Positions 43,515-54,496 are shown, counted from the first letter of the stretch. The stretch is 64,000 bases of DNA from Pyrenophora tritici-repentis (GCF_003171515.1 NC_089398.1:1116001-1180000), one strand, 5' to 3'. Numbers and translations: made by a program. Notes: generated by a model not told the origin, from the letters alone.

Positions 43515-46014
43515 CTAGAACCCGTTGGACACCCACCCAATGGTGTTCGGGTAAACGCTCAAGTTGTCGCTCCAGTTCGCCTTGTCAACACCATCAACAG
43601 TGACCATGGACTGCACGCCGACCTCGCTAAGAGCAAAAGCCTGTATGGTGCTCGCACCCTCGATGCTGAAGATGCGTTGCTGGCAGTTGCGGTTGCCACC
43701 AGGCGCATCAGGAGAGGAGCACGAGACGTCGATGTTGCGGAAGAAAGAGTACAGACCTCCACCGTAGATCATGACGTTCTTGGAGTTTAGAACGCGGAGT
43801 CCCCATGCTGAGGCACCGGAGGGGTAGGTGGGGTCAGAGTAGGCAGCTGAGCTGCCGTAGGGGTTGGTGGAGGCGTCAGGTGTGGGCTGGTAGTAGGGGG
43901 TTTCGGTTTGGATGAAACCGGCGAAGATGTTGCTTGCACCGTTGAACTGAAGAGGCTGTTAGTGTATGTAGAGAGTAGCTATATGTGTGAGACTTACTTG
44001 GTATTGGTAGACGGCATGGTGCTCTACCCCGTTGGCCCAAAGCCAGACATTCTGAGCCTCAACATGAAGACCACGGCCAGTGTAGATGTTGACACGGGTC
44101 GACTTGGCGTCGTCTAGGTCGTGATCAGCAGTCCAGAACCAGTTGTTCTCAAAGTATGCTCCGTTGGCACCCTTGGTGATGTGGACGTTGGTGTGCGCAG
44201 CCATGCACTCAGGCTTGACTTGTCCGACGATCGCGGGGCATTGCGCAACCTGCAGGTTGGTACCCTTTGCACCACCGATCCTGGTGTGGACGTCCCAGAT
44301 ACCAGAGCCACGCGCAGTGTTGAGGTTGTACTGGATGACAATGGCACCGGGTGTTGCGCCCTGGGTAGCGACAATCATGTCGGACCATTCGACGCTACCG
44401 CTCTCACCAGACTTGCCGACCTGCACAATGGGAACTGGACTGTCCTTGTTTCCGAACACAGAGCCGGAACCCATGATCACGGAGAATGTCTCGCCGACCA
44501 TGCGGGCGCCACCAGGAACGTAGATGGTGTTTGTAACCTTGTAGGTACCGTGCTCGAAGTAGACGACCTTGCCCTGAGATACAGCTGAGTTGATGGCGTT
44601 CTGAACGGCCTGAGTATCATCGGTACGACCATCGCCAGTGGCACCGGCACCACGAGCGCTGATGAAGTTGCCAGTAGTGAGAGTCTCGTATGTGGGCTTC
44701 GACTTGGCGTAGTACTTGCCACCGTCCAAAAGACTGCTGGGGCGGGGAGCCGGGGTGATAGGTCCCTGGAACTTCTGAGGTCCGTTGACGTTGGGAGCGT
44801 ACTTGTTACCCTGTCCCCAAGCTTGGATCGTGAGCGAACCTCCAGCAAGAACAGTGGCACCGTTTCCGACGACAGCGTTGGGTACGTTGTTCAGAACAAT
44901 GTTCTCAAGAATCAGCTGACCAGCACCGGTGGGCATAGTGGACCTTGACCATGCCATGTCGACAAACTTGTTGCAGTTGGTGATCTCAGAGTCGATGATG
45001 ACAACGGAGCCGACCTCAAGCTTTCCAGAAGAGGCACCGTTGCTCATGGAAAAAGCAGTTCCGCAGTCGCTGATGGAGAGACCAGCGTACAACCAACCCC
45101 AGTCCCAGATCTGAGAGATACCAGTGACGGCCTTGGAGATCTTGACGTTGCGCATGGTGAACTGCTGGTTGCCGATGTTCATTCCGTACAGACCACCCGA
45201 GATGTCGAGGTCGGCCATGTGACCACCAGATCCGTTCTCGACGAAGATACCAGCATGGACAGAGTTAGATGCCTGTGTCATGCGGATCTTAACGTTTTGG
45301 ATGGTAGTAGCTTGCGAGGCGGGCCAGTGGATAGCCTGGAAGCCCGAGGTCGGTGGAACAGCAGTGCCATCGATGATCAAGTTGCGGATTTGGCGGACGA
45401 AGAGGTTGGTCGAGATCCATCCAGGCTGACCGTTTTGGTTGTTGTAAGGGCTGGCGTCGATGAGGGCAAGAGCCTGGAGCGAAGGAGAAGCCTTGAGGAT
45501 AGGGAGAGCACGAGGGTTACCGATGAGCTGAGTCTCATAGTAGAAGATGATGGGCTTGCTGATGAGGTACGTTCCAGAAGGAATGTAGACAACGGCGGGG
45601 GAATCAGTCGAAGAATCGCAGACCCAGGGACCGCAGCGGCCGCCATCGGAAATGGCACGGTTGATAGCATCAGAGTCATCAGTTACACCATCGCCTGTGA
45701 ATGTTAGTGTAGTTCACGACTTCTGGTGTTGAGTTGCTTACCCTTGGCACCGTATTCCTTGACATTGCGGAAGACCTTGTAGTTCGGGTTGCTGTTGAAA
45801 GCTGCTCGTCCTTTACCGGAGAGGTCATTCATCCAGTAGCCATCGGGGAAAGCAGCGGCAGCGGCGAAGTCAGTCTCATTTACAGACCTGAGTCTAGCCC
45901 AAGGTGCTACAACTTGTCAGTCTTTTCAAGACAGAATGAGAACGTGAACTTACCTATGGCAGCAGCCTGTGCACCTACTGCGCCCAGGCAGGCGATCAAG
46001 GAGGGAAGATGCAT
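43515..46014 (-). CDS. Secreted glycoside hydrolase family 55 exo-beta-1,3-glucanase
   Basis: Four exons, 46014-45954, 45906-45742, 45694-43998 and 43946-43515, give 784 aa, the usual GH55 size. A signal peptide (MHLPSLIACLGAVGAQAAA) is followed by two tandem right-handed beta-helix (pectate-lyase-like) halves. The first opens with VKEYGAKGDGVTDDSDAI, formed across the second splice junction; the second opens with ISARGAGATGDGRTDDTQAVQNAI. Each contains the typical run of short hydrophobic strands and Asn-rich turns. The enzyme cleaves beta-1,3-glucans such as laminarin or cell-wall glucan from the end, outside the cell. All introns are 47-51 nt. Roles in wall remodelling, or in feeding on plant callose or other fungi, are inferred. 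Confidence 0.93.
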
Positions 46015-47947
46015 ATTTCTAAGTATGTACCAGTAGAAAACCGTAATGCGTATTTACAAGAGCAAATGTACACTGGGAGTCTGTACAAAGGAATGTAGAC
46101 CGTTGGTAGTGAGATGATGTTCCAAGTGAGCGTTGCTGTGATATTTATTCTCGCCAGTATACCTCACTGTTGCCCCCCAGTGGCAATAGTGATAGGAGGA
46201 GTACCACGCAATCACGCGACCACACAGGGATCTGCCCCTTCGCGACTAGGGATCCGGTGATGAGACCTTACCGCTTGCCGCTCAGAAGGTCATACGGCCC
46301 TGTCTATTACTCCCTTGATCTGCGGCTATGCAGGTTGCCGTTTGCATAGTTCCATCGCTTACACTCGACCACGGGTCGAAACCACCTATTGCAAGTCACA
46401 CAGTCTGGGGAAGGGCGCCAACTTCCCCATGCCCCATCAAGCATGACCTCCGACATTCGCTTGGAGGTAGTCCGGGAGTGACATTAAATCCCCGTTCTTT
46501 TGGTGTGACCTTCCTTGAGTCGAATAGCTTCGCAACCTTTTCGATCAAGTACCTAATCTCCGAACAGTATTTCTTCTACGCGCCTTTCGAGATACGTAAT
46601 AAGTAAAGTTACAAGCAAAATAGAGGTGGTGATAATTTCTAGGGGTCAATGAAGCTAACCTGCATGTGGCACTGGTCACCGGGTCGGCCCTACGCATGTT
46701 ATTTCCACGAAGCGCGCTGTCCAGTGATGCTGCTACACCGATAAAAGCATGTGACGTCTGTTAGTTCTGAGACACAACGACTTGTCCTTGTAATTGGCCC
46801 TGCTGCTATGAACCTCTGATACCCCAGTTTGCACCGTCAACAGTAGTTTGGGCGCGACTGTTCAGATGTGGGGTAGTCTTGGGTATTAGAGCCATGCATC
46901 GCACTGCAGAAGCTGCCCTATGATCTCTTGCTGCGGCATAAGCCTCATGAGCGCGTGCTCATGTTAGTGCCTTGACTGCGAGAGAATCCTACCCTTTACA
47001 GGTTGAGTTGAAGTGGTGGGGCAGTGGTAGTAAGTCTTGTGAGACTGTCGCAAGACGACCGGTGTAAACGGCAGTCCAAGACAGATCCTCGGACCTGCCT
47101 CTTGGGAGTGAGAGCTTTTTGGTACACGCCAGCAGGAGGCTGCAGATGGCGGAGTCAGGCGCAGGGAAACTTTTGCAAAGAGCGGTATGTGGAGAACGGT
47201 TGCCCATGTCAAAACAAGTGTAGACGTGTAATCGGATTAGACTGAGAGCGCCATAACCTGGGGAAAAGGAAAAGCCTTGGTGCGTGCCTGGCAGATTGCG
47301 ACATGTGAAGTTACTCATCGAATCGAAATCTCCATGTTTTTCAAACGCAAGGCGCAGGCCGAGGTCATGCAAGAAGGAGATCATGTGGACCAGTGCAAAA
47401 TAGATTAAGCAAATCTGCTTGTAACCACTCAGAAGCCACAACCCTGCTTCCAATTTCGGAGGTATCTGCCAATAAGAGAAAACAACAGATGAAATTCTCC
47501 ATAGCTTCATGAGTCGCAAATACCAAAAGAACTCGATGTAGCAGGTACGGAGATGGGCGAATCTGGGCTGTCGAGCGAATGTACGCTTACGACATCGGCC
47601 AAAGTCGGACCACCACATCGCAGTCTAATAGGACAAACGGCAGCGGCGCATATACTGAAGCCGACGCCATAGTAGTCATAAGATGTGGAAAATCACTACG
47701 ATGGTAGTTCAACCAAGGGCCAAGCTCTTAGGTGTTCTGTCGGGCGGGCAGATGGGTCGAGCCACCGGTGGGCGTAACACCATATCCATTTGCATGCAGC
47801 CAGCACCAATGTGGTGGACAGATCGCCACGCGAGCTGTGCTACTTCGTGGAAGAAGCAAGAGGGTGGGTGGAAGTATCTGCGACCGCCCAGCCGCCGCCG
47901 TTGACGCCCCGAGCGCATGACCAGCTCTGGTACCCTTAAAGCTGCAA
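46015..47947. other. Intergenic 1.9 kb upstream of the glucanase gene
   Basis: Contains the glucanase promoter and the 3' region of the thioesterase gene. A single CCCCAG at 46175-46180 matches the loose consensus for the carbon repressor CreA, but one loose match is weak evidence. A minus-strand frame of 209 codons starting near 47618 has non-protein composition. No RNA gene was seen. Confidence 0.5.
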
Positions 47948-48585
47948 CTATAACCGCTGCGACTTGATCTTGATGAACAAAGCCTCGCAGATTGTACAGA
48001 CGGTTCCGTTGCCGTCCTGGACAGTCGCACGCATGTAGACTTTGCGATCGCCGCCCTCTTGTCGCACAATGGTCGCTGTACAGAGGAGGACCCCAGGAGT
48101 CGGGACCGGGGCCTTGTAGGTTGTGTTCAGATCTACCCATGTTTAGCTCGTCTCTTGGTGTTGGTACGGTGCGGCAACGAACAGGCTGTCATCCACTTCG
48201 GTCGATCTATGCTGCGCCCAACCTCTCCTGCCCGTTCGACCTTTTTCATTGCGTTGAAGTTTATCAGGGCACCGCATGCCTCGTCGAGCAAAGTGGCGGT
48301 AATGCCGCCATGCATTACATGAGGATAGCCATCGAGCCCGTCGCCAACATCCACAAATTCTTTAATCTCTCTGTATGCTATCTCTTCGCCCACCTCTTCC
48401 TTGGACCGGAGCGTCAAGATTGCCCGTATTGTTCGATCGGTACTGATGGTCTCTGCGAAGAATGCATCTTCTCCGGATGCCTTCTTTGCAATGGCACGGG
48501 TGGGGACTGGTGTCCAATTGGCAGTATCATTGATCAGCTTGGCGGCCCAAGGCACGGAGGAAAAGTGAGCAATAGCAGCGTCCAT
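47948..48585 (-). CDS. Hotdog-fold thioesterase family protein
   Basis: Two exons, 48585-48183 and 48132-47948, give 195 aa when started at MDAAIAHFSS. The hotdog core shows the catalytic-type block HVMHGGITATLLDEACGAL (about 91-109), with the Asp/Glu positioned on the central helix, and after the 50-nt intron NTTYKAPVPTPGVLLCTATI, a typical strand of the 4HBT/PaaI group. Such enzymes hydrolyse acyl-CoA or related thioesters. The intron donor is GTTCGT, with a GCTAAAC branch and GGGTAG acceptor. The N-terminus is uncertain: the frame is open for another 102 codons upstream but looks less protein-like, except for YYEHTKYTI just before the chosen ATG, so a missed upstream exon is possible. Confidence 0.78.
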
Positions 48586-49140
48586 TATCGTGTATTTTGT
48601 ATGCTCATAATAACTTGCGTCGGGAATGGCTTGTGCAGCGATAATAAGTTCATGGCGTCTGGCGAAGTTATAAACACGGTGCCCGGAAAGATGCCGAGGT
48701 CGTAAGCAGAGAACGGTATCTTCGGCGGTGAGTCGGTCGGAAGACGGAAGTCTAGGCACAACGACGTTCGAACACACCCGCACTGCGACGATTCGACCAC
48801 AATGCTCACAACACTTCACATGTACACAGATACTCATTATCCCACGTCTTTCGCACAGGGAAATCCAGCGTCCAAGGCCTAGAACTGACACGTGATTGCA
48901 TGCGCGCTCACGGGTACCTGAGAATGCAAGACGTCATTTCGATACACTAAACAGTACGTCAGTGAAGCGGGCGCCGTTCACAAGATTGAACCCAAAAAGC
49001 ATGTATACGTATCTTGATGATGTAGTTAGTTACAAAGGTACTAGTAGTCAAGTTCCCCGCCATGTCTCCCCTGGATTTCCTACCGTCAAACCTCATCTCC
49101 AAGTCGACCCATACATCTTAAACTATTACCACCAGCAACA
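48586..49140. other. Divergent intergenic region
   Basis: Separates the thioesterase gene (leftward) from the small repeat-protein gene (rightward). It holds their promoters and possibly an extra 5' exon of the thioesterase gene. Confidence 0.45.
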
Positions 49141-49632
49141 ATGGTAAACACAACCCATTCCACCTCCGTCCGAGGCACACTATCCAACCCCAAGACCACC
49201 GCAGCGAAGCAATCCAACAAATCCACCCCCAGCCTCGGCGACTCCACAAGCCTAAAACCTGAACGGGATGACAAACCACTCCCCTCAAACGACTCTGCAC
49301 CGCCAGCAAATGGAAACAACGACACGCCTTCCTCGCCTTCATGCTCTTACTCAAGCTCCGCGCCTGTAGTGTCCGACCCTTACCGCGGAGCCGGTACGAG
49401 CGCGGGTGGAGGAGATAAAAAGGCGATCGGCAATGGGGGCAGCGCACAAAAAGAAGAACTGCCACATAGCAAGACGGTTCGGGGAACATTGGCAAATAAG
49501 GACGGAAATAAGGTGAATAGGACGCAGTTGGGTGATCCGGCGAGTTTGAAAGCAGAGACTAGTTCGACGAATGACATGGACAGGCAGACGGAGAGGGAGG
49601 GGATGGACAAGAACGGGACGAGTAAGCTGTAA
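49141..49632 (+). CDS. Small disordered protein with duplicated VRGTL...LGD..SLK motif and SKL tail
   Basis: A single exon of 163 aa, rich in Ser, Thr, Asn, Lys and Gly, with no hydrophobic core, so likely disordered. One motif occurs twice: VRGTLSNPK followed by SLGDSTSLKPE (residues 10-41) and VRGTLANKD followed by QLGDPASLKAE (residues 113-139), separated by a low-complexity linker. The last three residues are SKL, the strongest type 1 peroxisomal import signal. I do not know a named domain for the motif, though I recall similar short motifs in hypothetical proteins of related fungi. The ATG is preceded by AACA, a good context. The gene converges with the UFD1-like gene, leaving only 149 bases between stop codons. 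Confidence 0.7.
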   Translation: MVNTTHSTSVRGTLSNPKTTAAKQSNKSTPSLGDSTSLKPERDDKPLPSNDSAPPANGNNDTPSSPSCSYSSSAPVVSDPYRGAGTSAGGGDKKAIGNGGSAQKEELPHSKTVRGTLANKDGNKVNRTQLGDPASLKAETSSTNDMDRQTEREGMDKNGTSKL

Positions 49633-49781
49633 ATGATTCTCAGGGGGTATATTTTAGAGGTAGCTTCTGATTTCCTGCCATATGCATTATCTTTGGGTAT
49701 CTCATAAGTCTATATATACTACACCGTCTCCACCGGTCTAGCGCCTCCCTTATGCTGAATGTTATGCGATATGACACTCCT

Positions 49782-52151
49782 TTACTGTCCTGCCTCCGCC
49801 CTCTGAGGTGCCCACCCCTTAAGCCAGCTCCTCGCCTTGTCTAGATCCCCGCCCTCAGCCTCAAGTGCTGCAACACACCACTCCAGCCCGTATCCGCCTT
49901 TTCCTTCGATCCCCGTCTCTGCTGCGACCATCTCCGCCAGTGTTCTACACTTCTGCGTGCGCTCATCAACACAAAAGTGCAATGGTGTATCATAGCCTTT
50001 GCCATCCATGCCTTGTAGGAAGGGCTTCACAAGCGGAATTGCGTCTTTCGTTGGGACGGACTTGTCTTCTTGCCCAAGGTTCTTGCGGCCGGTACGACAG
50101 TATTCATTTTTGCACCACGGCTTTCCGCAACCAGTGAGAAGTTGGGAAAGGTAGCGACGCTCGATGCGGCGGCGGAGCGCTTTGCCTTCTGGATCGTGGA
50201 GGGAGACGTAGAGGGGACCGAAACAGACGCTGCATAGCCCGATTTCATTACCAGGCCCTTGGCCTTTACGTGTTCCAGCTCGCGTGTCGCCAGCTTTGTT
50301 AGCACCGTCTTGGGTACGACCGCAGTTTATGTTGCGACAGAGACGTGGTGGAGGGCGGGATAAGCGTTCTAGGTCGTGATGGCGGAGATGCGTGTCCATG
50401 TCTCGGAATCGGACAATCTTGTTGCAGAGATGGCATTCAGTTGTGCGACCGCCGTCTGCTAGTTCGTGGGGTGTGAGGCCAGAAAGGAGAAGTTCAGGGG
50501 ACTGGTCGTTTGGGTCGCCTTCTTGTGGTACCTGAAGATGACAAAAGCGACAAAGTATTAGTTTCCCAGGACAAACCGTAGTTTTGTGATGGGATAGAGT
50601 TGGTATTGAGGGGAAGTCTAGGCCACACGATGAGCAGACTTGTGGTGTATGATAGATAGCATCGTGCTTTTGGCGGCTCAGTGGTGTGTTACCACTGAAC
50701 GTGTCGTGCGGACAATGCCAATGGTTTTGAAAAGCTGGAGAGCGTTTCTGAAAGACCTGACCGCAACCCTGAGGACATAGGATGTTGTTCCGCAAGCAAA
50801 AGTTCTCGTGTAAGAAAAGAGAACCCTTGGGCACAATTTGCTTGCAGTTCCTGCATTGCACTTCATCTGGCCCCGGTATCGCAGCTTCTCCCCCATGTTC
50901 TGCAGCTTCTGTCTTGGGATCATATATGGAGACCCTCAGGCGGAACGGTTTCGGAGTGCTCGAAGGCGATTCGGAGGGATAAGCGTGGACCGAGATCCAT
51001 ACTGCTTCCGCTTCGTCAAGCTCGATGTTCGTAGGTTGTAAGCGTATGCGTTTAGGGTGTTGACTTGTTAGATCGGCGAACACGTGCTCGTCTTCTCGTG
51101 GGCGGACTCTCTGTCGGGCTGAAAACGGACTGACAAATAGATCAATCTCATCCTCATCTTCTACTTCATCCAAGACTATATCTATTCCTTGAGATCGATC
51201 CCATGATGGCAACTCAAAGTCGACGTATTCTTCTTCCAGCACCTGTCCTGACTGGGCCTTGAAAATGTCAATTGTGCCGCCAGTCGAACTACCTTGCGAT
51301 GTGCCGGGCGCACGATGCCTCTTTTCCGCTATCCTCTTCAACGTCTCGCGTGCTTGTTCTTCGTTCAGCGCTTCTATGTCGACCTCGAGGTCTGTGTCCA
51401 CCACACATATCCCGTCCCCTTCTGGCTTGAAACCGTCGACCAAAAAGCGGAACTCTTCGCGCCTGCCACCAGCACCGCGACCACCATATACGACTAGTAC
51501 CTCGCCATTAGTCATCGTTGTGAAGTTGGATCGCAAGTGCTCCTCCAGGAGCGACTTCCAGTCTTCGGGGTCGTAGCCGGCTTCCAGCGGTCGTAGCTTC
51601 ACAAACGTTCCCTTGGGCAGCTGCTTCGCGTGCACCGTGATTTTTGGAGCCGTAGCACCATTTCCAGGCAACCCATTTACTCCGTCCCCTTCCCCATCCT
51701 CCGTGTCCATTTGGCCATTCGGACTTCCGTCTCTTGAAGTCTCGGTAGATTGTGTCTCTATCCCCAACGCCTCTTGAAGGAAACTGCTGAGCACGACTTG
51801 CCCCTCCTCTGCAGAGAACTCGCGAATTCCAGCATGTACGACGCGGCCATTTTCAGGATTGACCAGGCGAAAGGTGAGCGGGTGCGGCAACTGTTGGAAG
51901 CGGTCCTGCGTCTGTGCCCGCGCGTGGCGCTCGGCGTTGAAGGTGTAGGGATTGAAGGGATCGAAAGCGGTGATATGCGGCCTGTCTGCATTGACATGCA
52001 CAACCGGGGCTGCGGCGAGTAGTTGCTCTAATGCGGAGGGAGGAAGGAGAAGCTTATCGCCCGGTAGCGTACTCCGAGTCGCACCTGCATGCGCCAGCTG
52101 GTACTGCGCAGACCATTTTAGTTCGGGTGCGGGCTCTGCTTCCGAGTCCAT
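49782..52151 (-). CDS. UFD1-like protein with TRAF/C2H2-type zinc fingers and C-terminal AZUL-type zinc domain
   Basis: A single exon of 789 aa starting at MDSEAEPAPELKW. The N-terminal 250 residues resemble the double-psi-barrel fold of Ufd1 (LPGDKLLLPPSALEQLLAA, then QLPKGTFVKLRPLEAGY, characteristic of Ufd1 substrate-recruiting proteins). Around residue 434 a zinc-rich series begins: CRNCKQIVPKGSLFLHENFC, CPQGCGQVF, CSSCGLDF, CRFCHLQVP and ECHLCNKIV. The last part (about 650-789) holds LTGCGKPWCKNEYC and HFCVDERTQKC, the pattern of the AZUL zinc domain at the N-terminus of UBE3A-type ligases, and ends in a UBA-like helical stretch (GGYGLEWCVAALEAEGGDLDKA). It probably works in ubiquitin-dependent protein degradation with Cdc48, but that is family inference. 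Confidence 0.85.
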   Translation of the reverse strand: MDSEAEPAPELKWSAQYQLAHAGATRSTLPGDKLLLPPSALEQLLAAAPVVHVNADRPHITAFDPFNPYTFNAERHARAQTQDRFQQLPHPLTFRLVNPENGRVVHAGIREFSAEEGQVVLSSFLQEALGIETQSTETSRDGSPNGQMDTEDGEGDGVNGLPGNGATAPKITVHAKQLPKGTFVKLRPLEAGYDPEDWKSLLEEHLRSNFTTMTNGEVLVVYGGRGAGGRREEFRFLVDGFKPEGDGICVVDTDLEVDIEALNEEQARETLKRIAEKRHRAPGTSQGSSTGGTIDIFKAQSGQVLEEEYVDFELPSWDRSQGIDIVLDEVEDEDEIDLFVSPFSARQRVRPREDEHVFADLTSQHPKRIRLQPTNIELDEAEAVWISVHAYPSESPSSTPKPFRLRVSIYDPKTEAAEHGGEAAIPGPDEVQCRNCKQIVPKGSLFLHENFCLRNNILCPQGCGQVFQKRSPAFQNHWHCPHDTFSGNTPLSRQKHDAIYHTPQVCSSCGLDFPSIPTLSHHKTTVCPGKLILCRFCHLQVPQEGDPNDQSPELLLSGLTPHELADGGRTTECHLCNKIVRFRDMDTHLRHHDLERLSRPPPRLCRNINCGRTQDGANKAGDTRAGTRKGQGPGNEIGLCSVCFGPLYVSLHDPEGKALRRRIERRYLSQLLTGCGKPWCKNEYCRTGRKNLGQEDKSVPTKDAIPLVKPFLQGMDGKGYDTPLHFCVDERTQKCRTLAEMVAAETGIEGKGGYGLEWCVAALEAEGGDLDKARSWLKGWAPQRAEAGQ

Positions 52152-52943
52152 GGTAGATGCGGGGTTGAAACAAGGAGCAGCGGTAGAGACTGGACTTTTA
52201 GGCGTGGGCAAAGACGGCGATTAGCAACGCTGGCTGACATATGCGGCTCTGCTCGAAGCTTCGGTCTTGGGTGAATGGCTGGCGTCATAGGTCGCGCGTC
52301 GGGCCGTTAAGCTTATCGATAAGCCTCTTCGCGTGGGACGTGGGAGGCGGCCAGGATGCGGGGACCCCTACCGCTGCACCTGCAGTCCTGCACCTCTAAA
52401 GCACCCACACCCGGTTTCACCGGATGCGGAGTCGAGCCTTGGCCCGTCACTCAACACTGAGTTTCGATATGTTGATTCATTGTCGTAACCGGCCAGCGTG
52501 GGGCGCGATACCATGCCTGTGCGTCGATGCGTCGCGTCCTCTGCAGGACATCTCGCAGCGGACGTTTTAGTCTGTTTCCTCACTGGAAGACCAAGCCTAT
52601 GACTGCGGCCTTGGCTGCAACAAGTGTTCCAATCCATGCTTCATCTCGGCCTGATCTTCTACGGAAATCATAAATACGCACTGTCAACGTCTTGGCAGGG
52701 CTTTGTCCTGGCGATCGCCACAGGGGACCAGTCCCACGTCAGCGCGCAACCCCATCTACGCCGCGTCTCAACCTCGACTAGCCCTTTCGTTTCTACTTCC
52801 AGCAGACACCTGCAGTGTCTTGACAAGTGACTGGCACGTGCCCGTCTGGGCTGCCGTCCCGCCTTACAATATAATATAGACCCAGTGAGTACCCGTCCGG
52901 CCTGTTGTCAACCTTCTCTGCTTGTATTTCTCCGACGCCTACC
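52152..52943. promoter_or_regulatory. Divergent promoter region with a perfect palindrome
   Basis: About 0.8 kb between the divergent UFD1-like and F-box genes. A perfect 14-bp palindrome GCTTATCGATAAGC lies at 52311-52324, 160 bases before the UFD1-like start. A TATA-like ATATAATATA is at 52869-52879, about 70 bases before the F-box start. Confidence 0.5.
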
Positions 52944-54302
52944 ATGGGCCCATCTGCCTTTCGTGACGACCTCCCTACCTCCCTGGCGGACCTTCTCTCC
53001 AATACCTTGATCCTACGTCAGACTGCCCCCTACCTGCCGGTATCGGCTCTCCGTAATCTGTCGCGGGCTTCCAAGGCTCTACATCAAATCGTCATCCAAT
53101 CGCCCGAAGCATTTCGCTATCTCGATCTATCTCCAGTCAAGTCTGCCATTCTACCATTCGATGGACCTCTCGATGTTGGGGGCATCAGCTTCCGCGCAGA
53201 GCGCATGGATGAAGCCCTTACCGAAGACGACTTCTACAGTGGTCCATTACGGAACATTTTCAACAGACTCGAAAAGTCACATGTTCTTCGAAATGTACAT
53301 ACGCTGGTGCTCGATGGGCTTAGCGTGACAGCAGAGCTTGTCAAGGAACTCCTTACAGAAGAGAGATTCAACGTCCGCATACTCTCCATTCGCGATGTGA
53401 AACATCTGAACGAGAGAAAGCTTCAGCAATACCTTCGATATGCTGTTCGCCCGTCAAGGCCTGCTGGCACTCCTCGCGTCAAGGGAATCTATCTGTTTGG
53501 AGCCCGTGATCCACTACCGCGTTCTGCGTCACCCGTCGGCAGGAAGCCTTTGCCCATCGCCAGGGGCGTCTTGTCATCACAGGGGGCGCAAATCGGGGCC
53601 AAATGGAACGAAAAGTCTCAACAGGCTTTGGACGCTGCGCTAGCGCGGACCGAAGACAAGTGGTACCAGCCGTCTGGAAAATTGATCTCGAAGCGGCCTA
53701 CCCCAGAGTGGGCAGAAATCCTCCAAGCATGTGAAGGCATCATCTCGTTTGATGCTGTTCTCTGCAGGGGTCCTCGACATGATCCCAGCAAAGCCTATGT
53801 CAGTGATAGCACGGCCAATGGAGCCCCTCATCCAGCCTCGTTTCTTCGACCTACAGTCGCCACAGTAGCCCTAGGACCGTCAGGCTGCGAGTCTTGTCAT
53901 TCATCTCCAGAGGGGCCAGCAGTGTTTGGCCAGTCTAGCACATCTCATCATCCATTACTCAGTCCCGTTCCGCTGCATGGAAGCTCTATCCGCGCGGCTC
54001 AGATGCCACATACTCTGGATGGATCTGCCCCTCCACCTCTCATAGTGCGCTGTGAGGACTGTCTCAAAGGCCGCTGGTGCGAGAGGTGTCACAAGTGGTG
54101 GGACGAGGGTTGCTACACAGGATCTACTACCGCCCAACGTACGGAGATACAACAAATCGAACTGGGAGAAAGCATAGGGCCCGATGGAAAGACTGTCATG
54201 CTCCCAGAGCAAAAAATCAAGGTATATAATGGCCTCTGCGTGGAACACTGCCTCCCTGAAGAAGAAATGGCCGGAGCCGGGGCCGGCGGGATGTGGGGAT
54301 GA
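52944..54302 (+). CDS. F-box-like protein with zinc-binding Cys cluster
   Basis: One exon of 452 aa starting at MGPSAFRDDLP, an ATG in strong context (TACCATGGG). LPVSALRNLSRASKALHQIV (about residues 30-50) resembles the second half of an F-box. A Cys/Trp-rich block near the C-terminus, CEDCLKGRWCERCHKWWDEGCY, followed by GLCVEHCL, should bind zinc. The chain ends GAGAGGMWG. F-box proteins deliver substrates to SCF ubiquitin ligases; the target is unknown. Further Cys-rich exon-like segments in compatible phase lie 200-470 bases downstream (see the next entry), so this model may lack its true end. A donor-like GTATAT at 54222 is in phase with them. Confidence 0.75.
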   Translation: MGPSAFRDDLPTSLADLLSNTLILRQTAPYLPVSALRNLSRASKALHQIVIQSPEAFRYLDLSPVKSAILPFDGPLDVGGISFRAERMDEALTEDDFYSGPLRNIFNRLEKSHVLRNVHTLVLDGLSVTAELVKELLTEERFNVRILSIRDVKHLNERKLQQYLRYAVRPSRPAGTPRVKGIYLFGARDPLPRSASPVGRKPLPIARGVLSSQGAQIGAKWNEKSQQALDAALARTEDKWYQPSGKLISKRPTPEWAEILQACEGIISFDAVLCRGPRHDPSKAYVSDSTANGAPHPASFLRPTVATVALGPSGCESCHSSPEGPAVFGQSSTSHHPLLSPVPLHGSSIRAAQMPHTLDGSAPPPLIVRCEDCLKGRWCERCHKWWDEGCYTGSTTAQRTEIQQIELGESIGPDGKTVMLPEQKIKVYNGLCVEHCLPEEEMAGAGAGGMWG

Positions 54303-54496
54303 TGAATCTACCTTGGCGCGTGAGGAGCGATGCGACCTTGTAGCCGTTACGAAGTAGTTGGATTCCGGAAACCAGTCTTTCCCGACTGGCCGTGGAGCCT
54401 GGCTATTGGATAATTGCAACCTGGAAACTGGCACTTGCGCGCCAAGGTATGTGCTCAATCTTTTGCCAGAACAAAGGCTAACACGAACAAATACAG

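Noticed and set aside
44121..45707. Plus-strand frames of 126-162 codons opposite the GH55 gene
   Set aside because: Antisense shadows of a well-supported glucanase exon.
46175..46180. CreA-type carbon repression site before the glucanase gene
   Set aside because: A single 6-bp loose match is expected by chance in 2 kb; not listed as a regulatory site.
46989..47618. Minus-strand frame of 209 codons in the 46-48 kb spacer
   Set aside because: Cys/Trp/Phe-heavy, without conserved blocks or splice partners; judged non-coding.
48586..48891. Upstream extension of the thioesterase frame by 102 codons
   Set aside because: Apart from the last dozen residues it does not look like protein; a missed exon is more likely than a continuous extension.
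52152..52211. Start of the UFD1-like protein 20 codons further upstream
   Set aside because: That codon is TTG; the first ATG in frame is at 52151.
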